From the NCBI RefSeq assembly GCF_009760925.1, contig NZ_VRLV01000001.1, positions 62,001-126,000 of the forward strand: 64,000 nucleotides of DNA, written 5' to 3'. This document shows, in pieces, positions 17,060 through 26,280 of the stretch; position 1 is the stretch's first letter; each line of letters starts with the position of its first letter. Origin of the DNA: Nonomuraea typhae. GTDB taxonomy: Bacteria; Actinomycetota; Actinomycetes; Streptosporangiales; Streptosporangiaceae. The position numbers were made by a program, and so were the translations under genes. A model generated the notes under the pieces. That model saw only the letters and a program-made list of their open reading frames with translations. It had not been told where the DNA came from and searched no databases.

Positions 17060-17605
17060 ATGAATAGATCCCCGTTCGCGGCCCTCACCGCGACTCTCGC
17101 CGCCCTGCTCGTTCTCGGCACCGCCGCTCCCGCTCTGGCGCACGACGCGCTGCGCGCGAGCAACCCGGCCAAGGACGGCACGGTCACGTCCGTGGAGCAG
17201 GTGACGCTGGAATTCACCGCCAAGGTGCGCATGCCGTTCGTCATCGTGAGGGGTGACGGCGGCCAGTTCCACCAGGGGCAGCCGGTGCTCGACGGCAAGG
17301 TGGTGAAGCAGGCCGTCAAGGGTCCGCTGGCCGACGGGAAGTACGTCATCGCCTACCGGGTGGTCTCCTCCGACGGCCACCCGATCGAGGGTGAGATCCC
17401 GTTCACGGTCAAGGGTGGTGCCAAGGCGGCGGCGACCCCGGTGGCCGCGGCCCCCAGTGCGCCGGCCGCGGACAAGCCCGTGCAGGCCAGCGCCGAGCGG
17501 AGCGGAGGCGGGGTCACGTTCCCCATCTGGCTGATCATCGTGGTCGGCGCCCTGGCGGGCATCGGGATCGGATTCCTTCTCAGCATGCGGAACAAGAAGC
17601 CGTGA
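17060..17605 (+). CDS. copC: CopC-domain copper-binding protein
   Basis: 181 residues. Sec signal peptide ending APALA, so the mature protein begins with His (HDALRASNPAKDGTV), the classic CopC N-terminal Cu(II) ligand. The CopC beta-barrel follows, with ADGKYVIAYRVVSSDGHPIEG including the conserved Asp-Gly-His. After an Ala/Pro linker a C-terminal membrane segment (LIIVVGALAGIGIGFLLSM) anchors it outside. ATG 17060 is preferred over 17039 because the signal peptide begins there. The stop overlaps the GTG of the CopD-CtaG gene by four bases, so the two are made together for copper capture and transfer. Confidence 0.92.
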   Translation: MNRSPFAALTATLAALLVLGTAAPALAHDALRASNPAKDGTVTSVEQVTLEFTAKVRMPFVIVRGDGGQFHQGQPVLDGKVVKQAVKGPLADGKYVIAYRVVSSDGHPIEGEIPFTVKGGAKAAATPVAAAPSAPAADKPVQASAERSGGGVTFPIWLIIVVGALAGIGIGFLLSMRNKKP

Positions 17606-19578
17606 CCAGGACCGTGCGGATGGCGCTCGCGGCGGTGGCCGCCGCGATCGCCGGGCTGGTCATCGCACTGGTCGCCGGAGGCGCGGCGTTCCCGCGCATC
17701 ATCCCCGGCATCCCGGCCGCCGACGCGCTCACGCGCTGGGGGCTGCCGATCTCCAAGCTGGGCATGGACGCCGCCGCGGTGGCGACGATCGGGCTGCTGG
17801 TGGTCGCGGCGACCCTGCTGCCCAGCGACAAGGGCATGCTGGGCAAGAGCGCGCTCGGCTACGTCCGGGCGGCGTCGTGGGCGGCGCTGTCGTGGGCGGG
17901 GTTCGCGTTCCTGCTCATGCTGTTCCAGCTGTCGGACCTCTACACCGACTCCGTCGCCAACGTGGTGCTGAAGAACTACATCCCGAGCTACGCCACGCAG
18001 GTCGGCAACGGGATCGCGCTCACGCTGGTCATCCTGTTCGGGGTGGCGATCGCGCTGTTCTCGCGCGGCGCCATCACCGCGGGCTCCGCGGCGGGACTGC
18101 TGGCGCTCGGGCTGATCGCGCTGCTGCCGCCGGCGCTGACCGGGCACGCCTCCTCCTCGCCCAACCACGACCTGGCCACGGCGGGGCTGTCGCTGCACCT
18201 GATCGGGCTGGCGATGTGGGTCGGCGGGCTGATCGTGCTCGTGATCCACGCGATCCGCAAGGCGCCGCAGCTCGAGCAGGCGTCGGCGCGGTTCTCGCGG
18301 GCGGCGTTGTGGTTCTACGTGACCGTGGGCCTGTCGGGGCTCCTCAGCGTGATCGCCCGCCTGACCGCGGTGTCGGACCTGTGGACCTCCAGCTACGGCG
18401 TGCTGATCGTGGCCAAGATCGTGGCGTTCATCCTGCTGGGCTACATCGGCTGGTACCACCGCCAGCGCACGCTGGTCGCGATGGAGGCGGGCAAGCCGCG
18501 TGCCTTCATCCGGCTGGCGGCGGGGGAGACGCTGCTGATGTTCGCCACCGTCGGCCTGGCGGTGGCGCTGTCGCGCACGCCGCCGCCCGTGGTGAGCCTG
18601 CCCGCCGACCGCGCCTTCGAGCTGCTGGGCTTCCCGATGCCGCCGCCGATCTCGCTGGCCAACCTGGCCTCGATGTGGTGGCTCGACCTGTTCTTCGCCG
18701 CCGTCGCCGCCGTCCTCGCCATCCTGTACGGCGCGGCCGTCTACCGCCTGATCCGGCGCGGCGACAAGTGGCCCTGGGGCCGCACGGTGTCCTGGTTCGC
18801 CGGCGTCGTCATCCTCGTGCTCGCCACCCAGAGCGGCGTGGCCCGGTACGCCAAGGTCATGTTCAGCGTGCACATGGTCGAGCACATGACGCTGTCCATG
18901 ATCGTCCCGATCTTCCTGGTGCTGGGCGCCCCGGTGACGCTGGCGCTGCGCGCGCTGAAGCCGGCCGTCCGGCGCGGTGACCGCGGGCCGCGCGAGTGGC
19001 TGACGACGATCCTGCACAGCCGGGTGGTCAAGGTCGTCACCCATCCGGCGATCGCCACCGCGATCTTCATCGCCTCGACCTACGCGTTGTACTTCACGCC
19101 GCTGTTCGCGGGGGCGATGGAGGAGCATCTCGGGCACATCGCGATGACGCTGCACTTCCTGCTGAGCGGCAGCCTGTTCTTCTGGGTGATCATCGGCGTG
19201 GACCCGGCGCCGCACAAGCTGCCGTACGTGGGCCGCCTGCTGCTGTTGTTCGTCACCATGCCGTTCCACGCCTTCTTCGGCATCGCGCTGATGATGATGG
19301 GCACCGTGCTGGCCGCCGACTGGTACGAGCAGCTGGGCCGTACCTGGGGCGGGCCCTTGCTGGCCGACCAGAACAACGGCGGGGCCATCGCGTGGGGCTT
19401 CGGGGAGATTCCCACCTTGATCGTTCTGCTGGCGATCGCAGTACAGTGGTACCGCGACGAGGACCGGACGGCACGCCGCGAAGATCGCCGTGCCGACCGG
19501 AATCCCGCAGGGGACGCCGCGCTCAACGATTACAACGAGTATCTGGCAAAGCTCAACAAGGCCGACAAGGGGGAGTGA
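17602..19578 (+). CDS. CopD - CtaG(caa3-type) fusion, copper import and cytochrome oxidase assembly
   Basis: 658-residue membrane protein made of two known families. Residues ~1-330 are CopD-like, with HLIGLAMWVGGLIVLVIHA and ARFSRAALWFY, and are associated with copper uptake. Residues ~350-640 are CtaG of the caa3 type, which inserts copper into cytochrome oxidase, with VHMVEHMTLSMIVPIFLVLGAP and FHAFFGIALMM. About 16 membrane helices are expected. The GTG start overlaps the copC stop (GTGA). This fusion is common in actinobacteria, and the pair should move copper from CopC through the membrane to oxidase assembly. Confidence 0.92.
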   Translation: MTRTVRMALAAVAAAIAGLVIALVAGGAAFPRIIPGIPAADALTRWGLPISKLGMDAAAVATIGLLVVAATLLPSDKGMLGKSALGYVRAASWAALSWAGFAFLLMLFQLSDLYTDSVANVVLKNYIPSYATQVGNGIALTLVILFGVAIALFSRGAITAGSAAGLLALGLIALLPPALTGHASSSPNHDLATAGLSLHLIGLAMWVGGLIVLVIHAIRKAPQLEQASARFSRAALWFYVTVGLSGLLSVIARLTAVSDLWTSSYGVLIVAKIVAFILLGYIGWYHRQRTLVAMEAGKPRAFIRLAAGETLLMFATVGLAVALSRTPPPVVSLPADRAFELLGFPMPPPISLANLASMWWLDLFFAAVAAVLAILYGAAVYRLIRRGDKWPWGRTVSWFAGVVILVLATQSGVARYAKVMFSVHMVEHMTLSMIVPIFLVLGAPVTLALRALKPAVRRGDRGPREWLTTILHSRVVKVVTHPAIATAIFIASTYALYFTPLFAGAMEEHLGHIAMTLHFLLSGSLFFWVIIGVDPAPHKLPYVGRLLLLFVTMPFHAFFGIALMMMGTVLAADWYEQLGRTWGGPLLADQNNGGAIAWGFGEIPTLIVLLAIAVQWYRDEDRTARREDRRADRNPAGDAALNDYNEYLAKLNKADKGE

Positions 19579-19735
19579 CGGGGTCGCCCAGAGAACCTTG
19601 TCACCTCCACGGTCGTCACATGGTCCAGTAGGCTTCTGAACGGGGGAGCCGGGCATTTCTGCATGGCCGCTCGCGTGGTCATGCAGGTGCCGGAGTCAGG
19701 TCCGGCGAGGTGCCCGCTGTGAGAAGGGCGAGATA

Positions 19736-20143
19736 TTGGCGGAAGAGACGCGCATGCGCGGGGGGCGGAGCCTGGCCGAGGAGCTGGAAGGCTACCTCAG
19801 CGAATGGGGCGAACGCACCGGGATCACGGTCGAGACCTGGGCGTTGCCCAGTGCCGACGTCCCCCCGTCCATCGCTCGGGGGGTGCTGGCCGCGATCCAG
19901 GAGGCGCTGGCCAACGTGGAGCAGCACAGCGGGGCACGGACGGTCTCCATCGCCGTCACCGCCGGCAAGAGCGGCTTGCGGATGACGGTCAGCGACGATG
20001 GAGAGGGTTTCCACGCGGCCAACGCGGGGCGGGGCATCACGCGGATGCGGGCCCGCTTCGCGGAGATCGGCGGCAGTCTGTCGATCAACAGCGTGCGCGG
20101 TGAGGGCACCACCGTGACCGGCGTGGTGCCTAAGCGAGGGTGA
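19736..20143 (+). CDS. Stand-alone HATPase_c protein (NarL-type histidine kinase ATPase domain only)
   Basis: 135 residues containing just the ATP-binding domain of a DesK/NarL-type histidine kinase: N box [15 protein letters not shown]1 box VSDDGEGF and the [23 protein letters not shown]2 region. There is no phospho-acceptor His domain, sensor or membrane segment, and no response regulator beside it. TTG at 19736 follows GAAGGGCGAG; an ATG at 19754 is the alternative. It might act as a free kinase or anti-sigma-like ATPase, or be a remnant of a full kinase. It converges with map, overlapping 14 bp. Confidence 0.7.
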   Translation: MAEETRMRGGRSLAEELEGYLSEWGERTGITVETWALPSADVPPSIARGVLAAIQEALANVEQHSGARTVSIAVTAGKSGLRMTVSDDGEGFHAANAGRGITRMRARFAEIGGSLSINSVRGEGTTVTGVVPKRG

Positions 20144-20978
20144 GGATTTCGCTGCCCGTCTCGGTGACCAGGATCGTGTGCTCGAACTGCGCGGTGCGCT
20201 TGCGGTCCTTGGTCACCGCGGTCCAGCCGTCGGGCCAGATGTCGTAGTCGATCGTGCCGAGCGTCAGCATGGGCTCGATCGTGAACGTCATCCAGGGCTT
20301 CAGCTCGACCTGGAGCGACGGGTCCTCGTAGTGGGGGACCATCAGCCCCGAGTGGAAGCTGGTGCCGATGCCGTGGCCGGTGAAGTCGCGCACGACGCCG
20401 TAGCCGAAGCGCTTGGCGTACGACTCGATGACCCGGCCGACGACGTTGAGCTGGCGGCCGGGGGCGACGGCCTTGATGGCGCGCATCATCGCCTCGCGGG
20501 TGCGCTCGACCAGCAGCCTGGACTCCTCGTCCACGTCGCCGACCAGGTAGGTGGCGTCGGTGTCGCCGTGGACGCCGCCGATGAAGGCGGTGATGTCGAC
20601 GTTGACGATGTCGCCGTCGCGCAGCACGGTGTCGTCGGGGATGCCGTGGCAGATGACCTCGTTGATCGAGGTGCACAGCGACTTGGGGTAGCCCTTGTAG
20701 CCGAGCGTGCTCGGGTAGGCGTCGTGGTCGAGCAGGAACTCGTGGCCGATCCGGTCGAGCTCGTCGGTCGTGATGCCGGGCCGTACGGCCTTGCCGACCT
20801 CGTCGAGGGCCTGGGCGGCGATCCGGCCGGCCACCCGCATGCGCTCGATGACCTCCGGCGTCTTCACATCCGACTCACCGGTTTTCGGACGCTTCTTGCC
20901 GACGTACTCCGGCCGCTGGATGTGGGCGGGAACCTTACGCATGGGCGAGATTCGCCCGGGCTGGAGCAGTGTCGTCAT
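20130..20978 (-). CDS. map: Methionine aminopeptidase, type I
   Basis: 282 residues. Removes the initiator Met from nascent proteins. Metal ligands of the pita-bread fold are visible: [10 protein letters not shown] and VHGDTDATY (the two Asp), [11 protein letters not shown] (His), FTIEPML (Glu) and [10 protein letters not shown] (Glu). The N-terminal extension of about 35 residues is shared with the second actinobacterial MetAP paralogue. The ATG at 20978 begins [20 protein letters not shown]; a further start at the inner Met is possible. It is a housekeeping gene. Confidence 0.95.
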   Translation of the reverse strand: MTTLLQPGRISPMRKVPAHIQRPEYVGKKRPKTGESDVKTPEVIERMRVAGRIAAQALDEVGKAVRPGITTDELDRIGHEFLLDHDAYPSTLGYKGYPKSLCTSINEVICHGIPDDTVLRDGDIVNVDITAFIGGVHGDTDATYLVGDVDEESRLLVERTREAMMRAIKAVAPGRQLNVVGRVIESYAKRFGYGVVRDFTGHGIGTSFHSGLMVPHYEDPSLQVELKPWMTFTIEPMLTLGTIDYDIWPDGWTAVTKDRKRTAQFEHTILVTETGSEILTLA

Positions 20979-21051
20979 GGCACCCGAGTCTACCGAGACC
21001 CAGTCGGTTGACAGATGCTGTGCCCCCTGCCCGGCTCCTACCGTCGGAGGC

Positions 21052-22449
21052 ATGATTCTTGTTACCGGAGCGACCGGAAAGGTCGGCGGCCAGGTGGTCG
21101 CGCAGTTGCGTGAGATGGGTGTCGAGGTGCGGGGGCTGACCCGCCGGCCGGAGCGCGAGTGGGAGGTGTACGGGGACCTCGGCGACCCCGCGACGCTGGA
21201 TGCCGCGCTCGAGGGCGTGGACCGGGTGTTCCTGGTGTGGCCGACGTTGCGGGCGGACGCGCACGCCGAAGCGGTGCTGAAGAAGATCACTGATCGGGTG
21301 CGCAGGGTCGTCTACCTGTCGTCGGCGGGCGCCGTGGACGGGGCCGACCCGGTCAACTCCTCGCACCGGATGATCGAGGGGCTGCTCAGGGACTCGGGCG
21401 TGGAATGGACGTTCGTGCGCGGCGGCGGGTTTGCCGGCAACGACTTGGGCTGGGCGGCCGGCATCCGGGCCGATGGCGTGGTGCGGGAGGCGTTCGGCGG
21501 CTGGGCCCGGTCGGTGGTGCACGAGGCGGACCTGGCCGCGGTGGGCGTGCGGGCGCTGCTGGACGACGCCCACGTCGGCGCCGCGTACGCGGTGACCGGG
21601 CCGCGGGTGCACACGCAGCAGGAGCGGGTGCGGATCATCGGTGAGGTGATCGGCCGGCCGCTGCGCTTCGAGGAGGTGCCGGCGGAGGAGGCCAAGGCCG
21701 GGTTCGCCGCCTGGCTGCCGCCGGAGGCCGTGGACGCGACCTTCACCGAGATGCTGACGATGACGGCCGAGGCCGAGCCGGTCAGCACCGCGGTCGAGGA
21801 GCTCACCGGCCGGCCGGCGCGCACCTACCGGGAGTGGGTGCTCGACCACCGCGACGACTTCGCGCCGCCGGTGGTCGAGATGACGCTGGACATCGCCTGC
21901 TCGTGGTCCTACCTGGGCTTCAACCGGCTGCGGAAGGCGCTGGAGCGGTACCGGGCCGAGGGCGGCCGGGCGGAGGTGGTCTTCCGCCCGTACCAGCTCG
22001 CCCCCGAGGTGACCACGCCCGAGCCGCTCACCCGGGTGCACGAACGCGCCTTCGGGCCGGAGGCGGCCGCGGCCACCGAGCAGATGACCGGGCTCGGCGC
22101 CGCCGAGGGCATCGCCTACCGCTTCGACCGGGCGCTGTTCGCCAACACCTTCGAGGCGCACCGGCTCATCGCGCTCGCCTCCGCCCAGGGCAGGGGCGAG
22201 GCGATGACCGAGCGGCTGTTCCGCGCCTACTTCGGCGAGGGCCGGGACGTCTCGGACCGCGCGACCCTGCGGGAGCTGGCCGCCGAGACCGGCGTGACCT
22301 GGAGCGACGAGGGTGCCGACGAGCTGCGCGCCGAGCTGGCGAAGGTCCGCGTCAGCGGCGTGCCGGTGTTCGCCGCACGCGGGCGCACCCTGTCGGGAGC
22401 GCAGGGCGAGGACACCCTGTACGACCTGGTCACGGGGCAGTCTCGGTAG
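21052..22449 (+). CDS. Fusion of NmrA-like NAD(P)-binding protein with DsbA/FrnE-type thioredoxin-fold domain
   Basis: 465 residues. Residues 1-~270 are a complete NmrA/SDR-a domain ([19 protein letters not shown]; ends [14 protein letters not shown], a usual family end). From ~275 on it is a DsbA/FrnE-type domain ([19 protein letters not shown], later [11 protein letters not shown] with the cis-Pro). In ordinary FrnE proteins the motif is CPWC; here it is C283-S-W-S286, so the second Cys is missing and disulfide exchange is unlikely. ATG 21052 follows GGAGG. Joined reading continues with no stop or gap between domains. Either a natural two-domain redox-related protein or two genes merged by a recent change. 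Confidence 0.8.
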   Translation: MILVTGATGKVGGQVVAQLREMGVEVRGLTRRPEREWEVYGDLGDPATLDAALEGVDRVFLVWPTLRADAHAEAVLKKITDRVRRVVYLSSAGAVDGADPVNSSHRMIEGLLRDSGVEWTFVRGGGFAGNDLGWAAGIRADGVVREAFGGWARSVVHEADLAAVGVRALLDDAHVGAAYAVTGPRVHTQQERVRIIGEVIGRPLRFEEVPAEEAKAGFAAWLPPEAVDATFTEMLTMTAEAEPVSTAVEELTGRPARTYREWVLDHRDDFAPPVVEMTLDIACSWSYLGFNRLRKALERYRAEGGRAEVVFRPYQLAPEVTTPEPLTRVHERAFGPEAAAATEQMTGLGAAEGIAYRFDRALFANTFEAHRLIALASAQGRGEAMTERLFRAYFGEGRDVSDRATLRELAAETGVTWSDEGADELRAELAKVRVSGVPVFAARGRTLSGAQGEDTLYDLVTGQSR

Positions 22450-22459
22450 CCTGTGAGCC

Positions 22460-25090
22460 ATGCTGCACGGGCGCACGGACGAAACGGCCATGATCGAGCG
22501 GCTGCTGTCCGCGGCACGCGAGGGCAGGAGCGCGGCGCTGGTCATCAGAGGAGAGGCGGGCATCGGCAAGTCCGCCCTCCTCGGCCACGCCGCCGCCCGC
22601 GCCGGGGACCTGCCCGTGCTACGCGGATCCGGCGTCGAGTCGGAGCACGAACTGCCCTACGCGGGGCTGAGCCTGCTGCTGGGCCGTACCGCCGAGCGGC
22701 TGGACCGGCTGCCCGACGGGCAGGCGCGCGCGCTCGCGGGAGCGCTGGGCAGAGGTCCGGCGGGCTCGGGCGACCCGTTCCTGGTCGGGCTGGCGGTGCT
22801 GACGCTGCTGGCCGAGGCGGGGCCGCTGGTCGTCCTCGTGGACGACGCCCAATGGCTGGACCAGGCGTCGGCCGCCGCGCTGCTGTTCGCCGCCCGCCGG
22901 CTGGAGGCCGAGGGAGTGGTGATGCTGCTGGCCGTGCGCGAGCCGTACGCGCCGGAGTTTCCCGCGCCCGGGCTGCCGGAGCTGCGGCTGGGCGGGCTGG
23001 GGGAGGGCCCGGCCCGGGCGCTGCTGGCCGAGCGCGCGACCGGGCTGAGCCCGCTGGAGCGCACGGAGGTGCTGGTCGAGGCGATGGGCAACCCGCTGGC
23101 CCTGGTGGAGCTCGCGGCCTCCCGGCAGCGGTCCGGGCCGTACTCCGCGGGGCTGGTGCCGGTGCAGAGCCGCATTCAGCAGGCGTTCGCCGAGCGGGTC
23201 GCGGCCCTGCCCGCGGCGACCGGGACGCTTCTGCTGGTGGCCGCCGCCGACGACACGGGCGCGGCCGCGACCGTGCTGGCCGCCGCCGCGCGGCTCGGCG
23301 CCGGGCCCGCCGACCTGGAGCCCGCCGAGCGTACGGCGCTGCTTACCGCGACCGGCGACCGGATCGCCTTCGGGCACCCGCTGATCAGGAGCGCCGTCTA
23401 CCAGGGCGCGCCGCTGGCCAGGCGGCTGGCCGCCCACGGCGCGCTGGCCGAGGTCCTCGACGGCGATCGCCGGGTCTGGCATCTGGCCGCCGCCGCGCCG
23501 GGCCCCGACGAGCAGGTCGCCGCCGCCCTGGAGGCCGCCGCCGAGCGGGCCAGGGACAGGGGCGGGTACGCGGCCGTGGCCGCCGCCTACGAGCGGGCCG
23601 CCGCGCTCACCCCCGACCCGCGCGTGCGCGGGCGCCGCAGGATCGCCGCGGCCGGCGCCGCCACCGAGGCCGGGCAGTTCGAGCGGGCCGCCGCGCTGCT
23701 GAAGGAGAGCGGTCTCGAGGAGCGCGTGCAGTCGGCCAAGCTCCGCGCGGTGCTGGCCGAGACGCGCGACGACGCCCAGGACGCCTACCGCATCCTCCTG
23801 AACGAGAGCGACCCCTCCGCCCCCGAGGACGCCGTCGTCCTGCTGCGCGACGCGGTCGCCGCGGCCTGGCGCAACAACGACTTCTCCTGCGTGGAGATGA
23901 TGGGCGAGTTCGCCCGCGGGCTGCCCGGCGGCGGGCCGGTGCACACGCTGGCCAGGGCCGCGCTGGCGGCCAACCGGCTGGACCGGGGCGAGATCTCCGA
24001 CGCCTTCGCCGCGCTGCGCGAGCTGCTCGCCGATCCGCCGGGGGAGGGGGCCGCGGTCCAGGACCGGCTGCTGTTCGCGCGGCTGCACCTGATCGCCGGT
24101 GACGTCGCCGGCGCCTTCGGGACGATCTCCTGGCTCGAACGCGACAGCCGCGAGCACGGGGCGCTCGGCGTGCTGCCCGCCATGCTCGTGGTGCTGGCCC
24201 GCTGCCAGGCGTTCACCGGCGCCCACCGCGAGGCCCGGGTCACCGCGGAGGAGGGGCTGCGCATCGCCGCCGACACCGGGCAGAGCCGCCCGGCCCTGGA
24301 GCTGTCGGGCATCCTCGCCGAACTTGCCGCCATCGAGGGCGACGAGGCACGCTGCGCGGAGCTGGCCGCCGAGCCGCTGGAACGCGGCCTCGCCCCCGCC
24401 GCCGTGCACGCCGCCGCCGCGCTGAGCCTGCTCGACCTGGGGCTCGGCCGCTACGAGGCGGCCTTCGACCGCCTGGCCGCGGTCGTCTCGGGCGAGCGGC
24501 CGACCGGCGTGCTGGCCGCGCTGCCCACCCTGGTCGAGGCCGCGGTCCGGCTGGGCCGCCACGACCAGGCGAAGCAGGCGGCCGAGACGTATGCCCGCTT
24601 CGCCGCCGAGAGCGGGCAGGTGTGGGCCGAGGCGGTGTCGCTGCGCAACCGGGCGCTGATCGGCGACGACCTGGAGCTGCACGCGCGTGCCGTACGGCAT
24701 GAGTCCTTCCCCTTCGACCGGGCCAGGGCCGCGCTGCTCTACGGCGAGCGGCTGCGGCGCGAGCGCAGGATGACCGAAGCCCGCGCGCAGTTGCGGACGG
24801 CCGCCGAGGAGTTCGAGCGGCTGCGCGCCCACCCGTGGGCCGAGCGGGCGCGCGGTGAGCTGCGGGCCACCGGGGAGAGCCGGGCGGCGCGCGAGCAGGC
24901 CCCCGACCTGGCCGGCCGCCTCACCGCCCAGGAGCTGCAGGCGGTACGGCTGGCCGCGCAGGGCCTGAGCAACCGGGAGATCGGGGCCCGGTTGTTCCTC
25001 AGCCCGCGGACCGTCGGCTACCACCTCTACAACGCCTTCCCGAAGCTCGGGGTGTCCTCGCGTGGCGAGCTGGCCGGGCTCGGCCTGTGA
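22460..25090 (+). CDS. LAL-type LuxR-family transcriptional regulator
   Basis: 876 residues, usual size for large ATP-binding LuxR regulators. AAA ATPase at the N-terminus (P-loop GEAGIGKSALL, residues 31-41; Walker B LVVLVDDAQWLD), a long helical TPR-like middle and a C-terminal LuxR HTH (LTAQELQAVRLAAQGLSNRE, then IGARLFLSPRTVGYHL). It starts 10 bp after the fusion gene, so the two may share a transcript. Such regulators often switch on sugar or secondary-metabolism genes after binding ATP and an inducer; no target is evident here. Confidence 0.93.
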   Translation: MLHGRTDETAMIERLLSAAREGRSAALVIRGEAGIGKSALLGHAAARAGDLPVLRGSGVESEHELPYAGLSLLLGRTAERLDRLPDGQARALAGALGRGPAGSGDPFLVGLAVLTLLAEAGPLVVLVDDAQWLDQASAAALLFAARRLEAEGVVMLLAVREPYAPEFPAPGLPELRLGGLGEGPARALLAERATGLSPLERTEVLVEAMGNPLALVELAASRQRSGPYSAGLVPVQSRIQQAFAERVAALPAATGTLLLVAAADDTGAAATVLAAAARLGAGPADLEPAERTALLTATGDRIAFGHPLIRSAVYQGAPLARRLAAHGALAEVLDGDRRVWHLAAAAPGPDEQVAAALEAAAERARDRGGYAAVAAAYERAAALTPDPRVRGRRRIAAAGAATEAGQFERAAALLKESGLEERVQSAKLRAVLAETRDDAQDAYRILLNESDPSAPEDAVVLLRDAVAAAWRNNDFSCVEMMGEFARGLPGGGPVHTLARAALAANRLDRGEISDAFAALRELLADPPGEGAAVQDRLLFARLHLIAGDVAGAFGTISWLERDSREHGALGVLPAMLVVLARCQAFTGAHREARVTAEEGLRIAADTGQSRPALELSGILAELAAIEGDEARCAELAAEPLERGLAPAAVHAAAALSLLDLGLGRYEAAFDRLAAVVSGERPTGVLAALPTLVEAAVRLGRHDQAKQAAETYARFAAESGQVWAEAVSLRNRALIGDDLELHARAVRHESFPFDRARAALLYGERLRRERRMTEARAQLRTAAEEFERLRAHPWAERARGELRATGESRAAREQAPDLAGRLTAQELQAVRLAAQGLSNREIGARLFLSPRTVGYHLYNAFPKLGVSSRGELAGLGL

Positions 25091-25129
25091 AAGGGATTCG
25101 GAAGGGATCAAAGGGGCATCATTGCTCAC

Positions 25130-25306
25130 GTGAGCGAAGGCCAGTGGTGGTTCTGCCTCAAGCACATGAGGGTGGAGCCCGAGCAGGGGTGTCCCAACAA
25201 GGACCGGATGGGTCCCTACGCCAGCGAGCAGGAGGCCGCCGGGGCGCTGCAGCGCGCCGCCGAGCGGAACAAGGCGTGGGACGAAGCCGACCAGGACGAG
25301 GACTGA
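25130..25306 (+). CDS. Conserved small protein, 58 residues
   Basis: Begins MSEGQWWFCLKHMRVEPEQG, followed by a Cys-Pro-Asn-Lys-Asp stretch and an acidic helical tail. It resembles a small, highly conserved actinobacterial protein of unknown function (WWFCLKH...EPE.GC.NKDR.GPY). Two Cys and the acidic tail might bind metal or a partner, which is guesswork. GTG start; AAAGGGG lies 13 nt upstream, rather far. The coding frame ends 3 bp from the convergent cyclase gene. Confidence 0.75.
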   Translation: MSEGQWWFCLKHMRVEPEQGCPNKDRMGPYASEQEAAGALQRAAERNKAWDEADQDED

Positions 25307-25309
25307 CCG

Positions 25310-25960
25310 CTACGGGATGACGGCGTAGGCACGCACCGGGAAGGTGCCCATGCCGGCGATCATGGGCGGCGCGGCGTGGAAGCGGAAGCCGCTGCCGGGC
25401 AGGGCCGACAGGCCGGTGAGGTGTTCCACGATGGGGATGCCCGCGGCGAGCAGGATCGTGTGCGCCGGCCGTTCGCCGTGGGGCGGGGTGTCGTCGATGT
25501 TGAGCGAGTCGATGCCGACGAGCGCGGCTCCCCGTCCGGCCAGCCAGGTGGCGGCCTCGGGGGCGAGGTAGGGGTGGCCGGTGAGGTACTCGGGGGCGCC
25601 GAAGTGCCGGTCCCATCCGGTCCGCACGAGGACGGCGCGGCCGCGCACGTCGAGGCCGGCGAAGGCGTCCACGCCGACCGCGCGGCCCTGTCCCGCCTCG
25701 GCGACCAGGCCGGGCAGGTCGGCCAGTTTGGACAGCGGCACCTGCGACAGGTCGGGGCCGTCGGCGTAGCGGTGGTGCGGGGTGTCGACGTAGGTGCCGG
25801 TGTTGGCCGCCAGAGTGATCGTGCCGATGTGGAACTCGGTGCCCGGGGCGTAGACCTCGCGTGAGTCCTCCCTGCTCAGGTGGACGCCGAGCACCGGTCC
25901 CGGGACGCCGGGATAGGTGATCATGCCGTCCGCGATGCGGTGGCTGAGCTCGACGATCAT
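25310..25960 (-). CDS. Cyclase/kynurenine-formamidase-family protein with altered metal motif
   Basis: 216 residues, full length for the cyclase family (PF04199 type) that includes metal-dependent amide and ester hydrolases. The fold landmarks are present (VELSHRIADGMITYPG, VRTGWDRHF, GIDSLNIDD, HTILLAAGIPIVEHL). The usual HxGTHxDxPxH motif reads NTGTYVDTPHH, replacing two metal-ligand His with Asn and Tyr, as seen in one actinobacterial subgroup. It is therefore probably not a formamidase with standard metal chemistry. The ATG overlaps the stop of the small membrane protein gene upstream (ATGA), so they form an operon. Confidence 0.8.
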   Translation of the reverse strand: MIVELSHRIADGMITYPGVPGPVLGVHLSREDSREVYAPGTEFHIGTITLAANTGTYVDTPHHRYADGPDLSQVPLSKLADLPGLVAEAGQGRAVGVDAFAGLDVRGRAVLVRTGWDRHFGAPEYLTGHPYLAPEAATWLAGRGAALVGIDSLNIDDTPPHGERPAHTILLAAGIPIVEHLTGLSALPGSGFRFHAAPPMIAGMGTFPVRAYAVIP

Positions 25961-26208
25961 GGGGCGACTCCGAGGCGGTAGAGCTTGAGCAGGGCCACGA
26001 CGCCGATGCCGGCCCAGACGAGGTTGAGCGCGGCCGACGGCCAGGCCGCGTTGTAGCCGCTGTTGATCATCAGGCTGACCGAGCCGAAGAGGTTGATCAC
26101 CTGGTACGGCGCGCCGTCGCCGGACATCTTGCCCGAGGAGACCATGGCGTAGCCGTAGAGAAGCGCGGCGGCGCCCAGCCAGCCGAGGGCGCCGAGGAGG
26201 AAATCCAT
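25957..26208 (-). CDS. CBU_0592-like small membrane protein
   Basis: 83 residues with about three hydrophobic segments: LGALGWLGAAALLYGYAMVS, QVINLFGSVSLMINS and ALNLVWAGIGVVALLKLYRL. The pattern is that of the CBU_0592 family, of unknown function, related to small transporter-like membrane proteins. Start ATG at 26208 is followed by MDFLLGALGW. It is the first gene of a two-gene operon with the cyclase and is divergent from the LysR gene, which may regulate it; the 72-bp gap is AT-rich. Confidence 0.75.
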   Translation of the reverse strand: MDFLLGALGWLGAAALLYGYAMVSSGKMSGDGAPYQVINLFGSVSLMINSGYNAAWPSAALNLVWAGIGVVALLKLYRLGVAP

Positions 26209-26280
26209 GGCGAAATTGTCAGGATTTGTGGAGCTAAAGCACAAGTTAAGAGATCTAAATCTGCGCGTAAGCTGTCCTAT

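Noticed and set aside
17353-19656. 767-codon open frame antisense to copC and copD-ctaG
   Set aside because: Product is His/Arg/Gln-rich without any family motif. It is the usual shadow frame of a high-GC gene.
22619-25165. 848-codon antisense frame to the LuxR regulator
   Set aside because: Low-complexity Gly/Arg/Gln composition and no domain; the LuxR protein on the plus strand is complete.
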